64,000 nt of DNA from Phytophthora quininea (taxonomy: Eukaryota; Oomycota; Peronosporomycetes; Peronosporales; Peronosporaceae). Below the pieces are notes generated by a model. The model was given only the letters and a program-made list of their open reading frames with translations. It ran no database searches and had not been told where the DNA came from. Shown here piece by piece: positions 59,859 to 64,000 of this stretch. The position numbers and the translations under genes are program-made. The stretch is from assembly GCA_011947345.1 (NCBI GenBank), contig JAAVTG010001008.1:434001-498000 (forward strand). Reading direction: 5' to 3'. Position 1 is the stretch's first letter; each line of letters starts with the position of its first letter.

Positions 59859-61205
59859 ATGATGCGCCGCGTGCTGCTGAGCCGCTCTCTGCAGGCGCTG
59901 GCCTCCTCTGCTGGTGCCGAGCGCCGCGTCGCGCCTCTGCTTCGCCGCGCCTTCTCGTCGGCGATCCCCGACGGCGTCTCCTCTGACGATGCCGTCTCTG
60001 TCCCCCACCATGGAGACCGGCTCGCTGTCTGCGTGGCTCAAGAAGGAAGGTGAAGAGGTCGCAGCCGGAGATGTGCTGTGCCAGGTGGAGACCGACAAGG
60101 CTGTCGTGGACTACGAGATGCAGGACGACGCGGTGGTGGCCAAGATCGTCTGCCCCGAGGGTGCCGCCGACCTGCCCATCGGAGCGCTGCTGTGCTACAC
60201 GGTGGAGGACATCGAGACCTATCAGAGTCTTCTGGCCAGCGGAGAGCTCGCCAAGCTGCCGACTGCAGGTGAGTCTGCCGCTGCCTCGGAGGCCGCTCCG
60301 GTTGAGGCCGCGCCTGTCGCTGCTGCTCCTGCGGCGGCTTCGGAGCCGACCAACGGTGCCCGCGTGCCGCTCATCAAGTTCCTGGGCAAGCGCTCGCTCA
60401 TCCCTGAGTTCAACCACTCGCCGCTAAAGGAGCCTGTGAAGCCTCTGGCTGCTGCTGCTGCTCCAGTCGCTGCGGCGGCCCCTGCCCCTGCTGCCGACGC
60501 CGAGTTCGAGGACCTGCCTCTGTCCAACATGCGCAAGATCATCGCCAAGCGCCTCACGGCGTCCAAGAAGGACGTGCCCCACCACTACATGAGCATCGAC
60601 TGCGAGATCGACAGCATCCTGAAGCTCCGCAAGCAGCTTAAGGGCAAGCACGACGTCAAGGTCGGCATGAATGACTTCATCCTCAAGGCTGTGGCGCTGG
60701 CGCTGCGTGACGTGCCCGAGGCCAACTGCTTCTTCGACGTCAAGACCCAGAGCGTGCAGCCCAACCCGGCGGTGGACATTTCCGTGGCCGTGGCCACCCC
60801 GTCGGGTCTGATCACCCCCATCGTGCCTAAGGTCGACACTCTGGGCCTCAGCGGCGTGAACAGCATATTTATGGAGTTGGTGCAGCGCGCGCGTCAGAAC
60901 AAACTCAAGCCCGAGGAGTTCCAGGGCGGCTCGTTCACCGTGTCCAACCTCGGCAGCTTCGGCATCGACCAGTTCCGTGCTGTAATCAACCCACCGCAGG
61001 CCTGCATCCTGGCCATCGGCGGCGGCCGCAAGGAGATCCTGCCGCCCTCGAGATCGTGGAGGGCGTCAACCCGGAGCCGCGTCTCGCCACGCTCATGAAC
61101 GTGACGCTGTCGTCGGACCGCCGCGTCGTGGACGGAGTGATCGCCGGCCAGTTCCTGCAGGTCTTTAAGAGCTACATGGAGAGCCCGGAGCTCATGATCC
61201 TGTAA
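59859..61205 (+). CDS. Lipoyl-domain acyltransferase E2 or E3-binding protein (pyruvate dehydrogenase type)
   Basis: The presequence is Arg-rich (MMRRVLLSRSLQALASSAGA to RRAFSSAIP), fitting mitochondria. The lipoyl domain follows: MPSLSPTMETGSLSAWLKKE with the lipoyl-Lys motif VETDKAVVDYE. An Ala/Pro linker leads to RVPLIKFLGKRSLIPEFN where a peripheral-subunit-binding domain is expected, and then the catalytic-type core (LPLSNMRKIIAKRLTASKKD, GSFTVSNLGSFGIDQFRAVI). The usual HxxxDG is DRRVVDGV: the catalytic His is Arg. This favours a protein X/E3-binding role. Frame changes near 59985 (+1 or -2) and 61047 (-1) must be crossed. Confidence 0.82.
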
Positions 61206-61715
61206 GCAGTCTTAAGATGTGTAGAGCGCTAGAGCTGTCGCCTCACGACCATCAAATGCAGACGGCACGGAGAATGAGGTGACGATGAGCCCCGTTGAAC
61301 ACCGAGAAGTGTCCGGGGTCGGCGACCCGAAGTGGAAGATAGCAAACATTGCGGGGAGGACACCGAACGCTCGAGTAGTTTCTCGTCGTCCTGGCGATGA
61401 TAAACAAGGGTGTACGTACTGTGTATACGTTGTTTTTCCTCTTCCGACATCGTTTGGTGTTTGTGCGAGTCTTGATCGTTGAAAATAGCTGAGTCTTATG
61501 CAGGACGGTCTTGAAGTTGTCAGGTGCGCAGTTCATGGCAGCAACAATTCTTGTCTGCGTTTCAGGTGACATCGACCATGCTAGCGAGGGCTAATTCCAG
61601 CGCCTTCGTTCCCATGTCAAGCTCATTTTTCAACTATCAGAGCCCCGTCCTCGTGCCCAGTCGCACCTGCGAGGGCATTCAGCCTTTTCCAGTGCTGTCG
61701 GCATAAAGTTCCGCC
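61206..61715. other. Intergenic region before the kinase gene
   Basis: About 510 bases with only minor frames; nothing supported. Confidence 0.4.
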
Positions 61716-63480
61716 ATGTCGACGATCCAGCGGAATGAAAACCCGCAAGACGTCTACGAAGTGCTGGAGCGTATCGGCGAAGGGTAAGTTGACCATCAAA
61801 GCCTGCGTTGCTGTGTCTCGATCTCGAACGCTTTGCTCATGTTGTGCGCATTTCTGCTGCTCATCAGGTCATACGGCAAGGTGTACAAGGCGGTGACCAA
61901 GTCGAGTGCCGAGGTGGTGGCGCTCAAGGTGGTGCCGGTGGAGAGCGAAGATCGAGATGCGTTCGAAGAGATGACCAAGGAGATTCGCATCCTCGAGCGC
62001 TGCGAGTCTCCGTTCGTGGTGCAGTACCGCGGCAGCTTCTCGTACGAGTCGCACTTGTGGATCGCCATGGAGTTTTGTGGCGCGGGGTCGCTAGCGGATC
62101 TACACGTCCTGCGTGGTCGCCAAGTTCTGTCGGAGCCGGAGATCGCGGCAGTTTGTGCGAACGTTGCGTTGGGAGTTGCTCACTTGCACTCCCGCGGACT
62201 GATCCACCGTGACATTAAGGCCGGGAACTTGCTGCTCAACGACGACGGTGTGGCCAAGTTGGCCGACTTTGGTGTGTCGGCTCAGCTCACCGCGACGGTA
62301 GGCAAGCGCCGCACAGTGATCGGAACGCCATTCTGGATGGCGCCTGAAGTGATCCAGGAATCTCAATACGATGGCAAGGCTGATCTCTGGTCGCTGGGCA
62401 TTACGGCGATCGAACTTGCCGAGGGCGAGCCTCCACTCGCTCACATGCACCCGATGCGAGCGATCTTCATGATCCCCAACCGCGCTCCGCCTGAGCTGCG
62501 TGAACCCAGGAAGTACTCACCCGAGTTCCGCGATTTCATTGCGAATTGCTTGAAGAAAGACCCGCAAGAGCGTGCGTCGGCCGAGGACTTGCTGCGTCAT
62601 CCGTTCATCAGCAAAAATGTCGAGCGATTGCGGGCAAGTGCTGACCGTGCTGCTTCTAGCGGGGTCGCATGGTTGGCTTGCCGGTGCTTCAAGAGCTTGT
62701 CGAGCAGAGTCTGGAACTTGTCCACGAAGCTCGTGAACGCGGCGCTCAGGACGAGGCAGCGTTCCGCGACGCTGCCACTGGTCGTCCTGACGGTTCTCTC
62801 TCTGTGGCGTCCCTTAGCACAATGCTGCGCAATGGCTCGCTCCTCAGCAACGGCACCGGTCGGTTTGGAGGTTCCGATACAGCGGTAGGCTTCTCTTCGG
62901 TTCGACGCAGCGACTTCAACACTGTCGACTCGTCTTTGAGATATGACCTCGGCGGAGGAACCACAGTGTTCTCGTCCGGTATCTCTGCTGGAGAAGAAAG
63001 TTGTGGCACGATGGTGTTTCGAGGCGGTGCAACTAATTCAACGGCAAAGACGTCGGGGACTGAAAATCGCGAGCGAGAGATCACCTCCAGCGACTTGTAC
63101 GGCACGATGATCCCCATGAGCGCTTCAGGGACTGTCCGTCCGCCGCCTGCTCCTGTTGCTCGGATCCCCAGCTCCAATCTTGACAGGAGTTGCGATGTCT
63201 CCAAAGACGAAGCCGCACGACCCGAGGCAGAAAACAACGAGCCGTCCTTCATGAAGTACTTCCGCCGATTTACATCTCCGTCGAACGCATCTCCGGCAAA
63301 ATCGGCGACAATTCGCGCAGCGGGGGCTCCTGGTGAGACTGCAGTCACTTCGATTCGTGCAGTGGAGCAGAAACTGCTTCAACTCGAGCTCGACTACGAA
63401 CGCGATCGTGAAGAACTGGATCACCGCTTCCAAAAGCAAAGGCGGAGCTCGAACGCCAACTAGAAGACTTGAGCAGTTAG
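61716..63480 (+). CDS. MST/Hippo-type STE20 kinase with SARAH tail
   Basis: Exon 1 is 61716-61783, then an 84-bp GT-AG intron splits the glycine loop (IGEG/SYGKVYKAV). The kinase core has LKVVPVESEDRDAFEEMTKE, the catalytic loop HRDIKAGNLLL, DFGVSAQL, and the activation segment GTPFWMAPEVIQESQYDGKA, all typical of GCK-II/MST kinases. After two -1 shifts (G4 run at 62661-62664, and near 63440) the tail reads VEQKLLQLELDYERDREELD and FQKQKAELERQLEDLSS, a SARAH-type dimerisation helix. About 560 residues. By family it would phosphorylate NDR/LATS kinases with MOB cofactors. Confidence 0.88.
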
Positions 63481-63541
63481 ACGACTGGCCAACTCCTTAT
63501 GAACTAATGCAATTTATTGACGATAGGCTCAGCAACGCTTC

Positions 63542-64000
63542 CTACGCCTCGAGAGTCATGACATTAGCGCCACCGACATCGTAGTGCGCAATGTCCGTAC
63601 GACCATCAAAGAGGTCCTGGCCAGCTCCTCCGACACCTCCGCCAGTTCGATTCGCAGCGTTTCCGCCTTGGTTTTCTTGCTGAGCTAGTCGCGCCTTGCA
63701 GTTGAGCAGCTCCAGTAATCCTTCGAACATCTCGCGCTGCTGCTTCTTGGCTGGCGCTGAAGTCTTCAACGTCTTCTGCTGCTTACGCAGCTCCTTCGTG
63801 AGCGATTCCTGCTGTGCCACCTTGTGCTTGTAGAGCTCTTGGAACGACCGGATGTCTCTCAGAAGACGAGCGCTGGAATTTCCCTGTTCGAACTCAATCT
63901 CTTGAGCAATCTTGTCGGCTTTGCCTTGTTGCAACTGAAGCTGGCAGTTCAGCAAGTGATACTGCGACTCCTCCGCAGAGCGTCCTCTTGGAATGCAGCA
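63542..64000 (-). CDS. IFT81: IFT81 C-terminal part, runs off window
   Basis: An open minus-strand frame from the window end to a stop at 63542, about 152 residues. The coil matches the IFT81 C-terminus in order: EESQYHLLNCQLQLQ (human EESRYHYTNC), ELYKHKVAQQESLTKELRKQ (human [20 protein letters not shown]) and FEGLLELLNCKARLAQQEN (human DLEQLMECKKQCFLKQQ). IFT81 pairs with IFT74 in the IFT-B complex and carries tubulin in flagella. The Gly/Asn-rich tail is lineage-specific. It converges on the kinase gene with about 60 bp between. Confidence 0.85.
   Translation of the reverse strand, partial: CCIPRGRSAEESQYHLLNCQLQLQQGKADKIAQEIEFEQGNSSARLLRDIRSFQELYKHKVAQQESLTKELRKQQKTLKTSAPAKKQQREMFEGLLELLNCKARLAQQENQGGNAANRTGGGVGGAGQDLFDGRTDIAHYDVGGANVMTLEA

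Noticed and set aside
59785..60651. Minus-strand ORFs over the E2-like gene
   Set aside because: Reverse shadows of a GC-rich coding region with clear lipoyl and catalytic-type motifs on plus.

Overview
The window reads as nuclear DNA of a flagellated oomycete, most like Phytophthora. Genes are dense, lie on both strands and carry short GT-AG introns of about 55-95 bp. The content fits a zoosporic stramenopile: IFT81, a katanin p60 ATPase, a probable ciliary CABCOCO1-like protein, and a multigene family resembling proteins annotated in Phytophthora as 'M96 mating-specific'. This assignment is inferred from reading the sequence; no database was searched.

Layout. 0-6.5 kb: a partial coiled-coil gene, three uncharacterised genes and a PH-domain gene. 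6.5-17 kb: C9orf78/TLS1 homologue, M96-like copy 1, a DUF4833-type protein, a TauE/SafE-type membrane protein, MCM3, a leucine-rich-repeat protein and M96-like copy 2. 17-34.4 kb is a rearranged accessory block: a broken and an intact sulfite oxidase, M96-like copies 3 and 4, two near-identical inverted repeat pairs, six tubby/LURP-like genes that begin with a myristoylation motif, a nitroreductase and a decayed MULE transposon. 34.8-42.7 kb: a secreted GH30 hydrolase, an intronless broken M96-like copy 5, an SfsA-family gene, a complete hAT element with 8-bp target duplication, a short PH-type gene and M96-like copy 6. 42.8-56 kb is mostly housekeeping: katanin p60, Sec66, a C5orf34-like protein, an amidohydrolase, RPA3, a CABCOCO1-like gene and a very large PH/NTF2-like protein. 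56-64 kb: M96-like copy 7 with a Harbinger element inserted in its stop codon, a lipoyl E2 or E3-binding-protein gene, an MST/Hippo-type kinase with a SARAH tail, and the end of IFT81.

One technical point governs interpretation. At least twenty otherwise conserved genes, including essential MCM3, are broken by single missing bases, many of them in homopolymer runs. These look like assembly errors more than gene death, so 'pseudogene' is used here only where larger deletions, in-frame stops or several kinds of lesion are present. Exon boundaries given are read from splice consensus plus reading-frame continuity.
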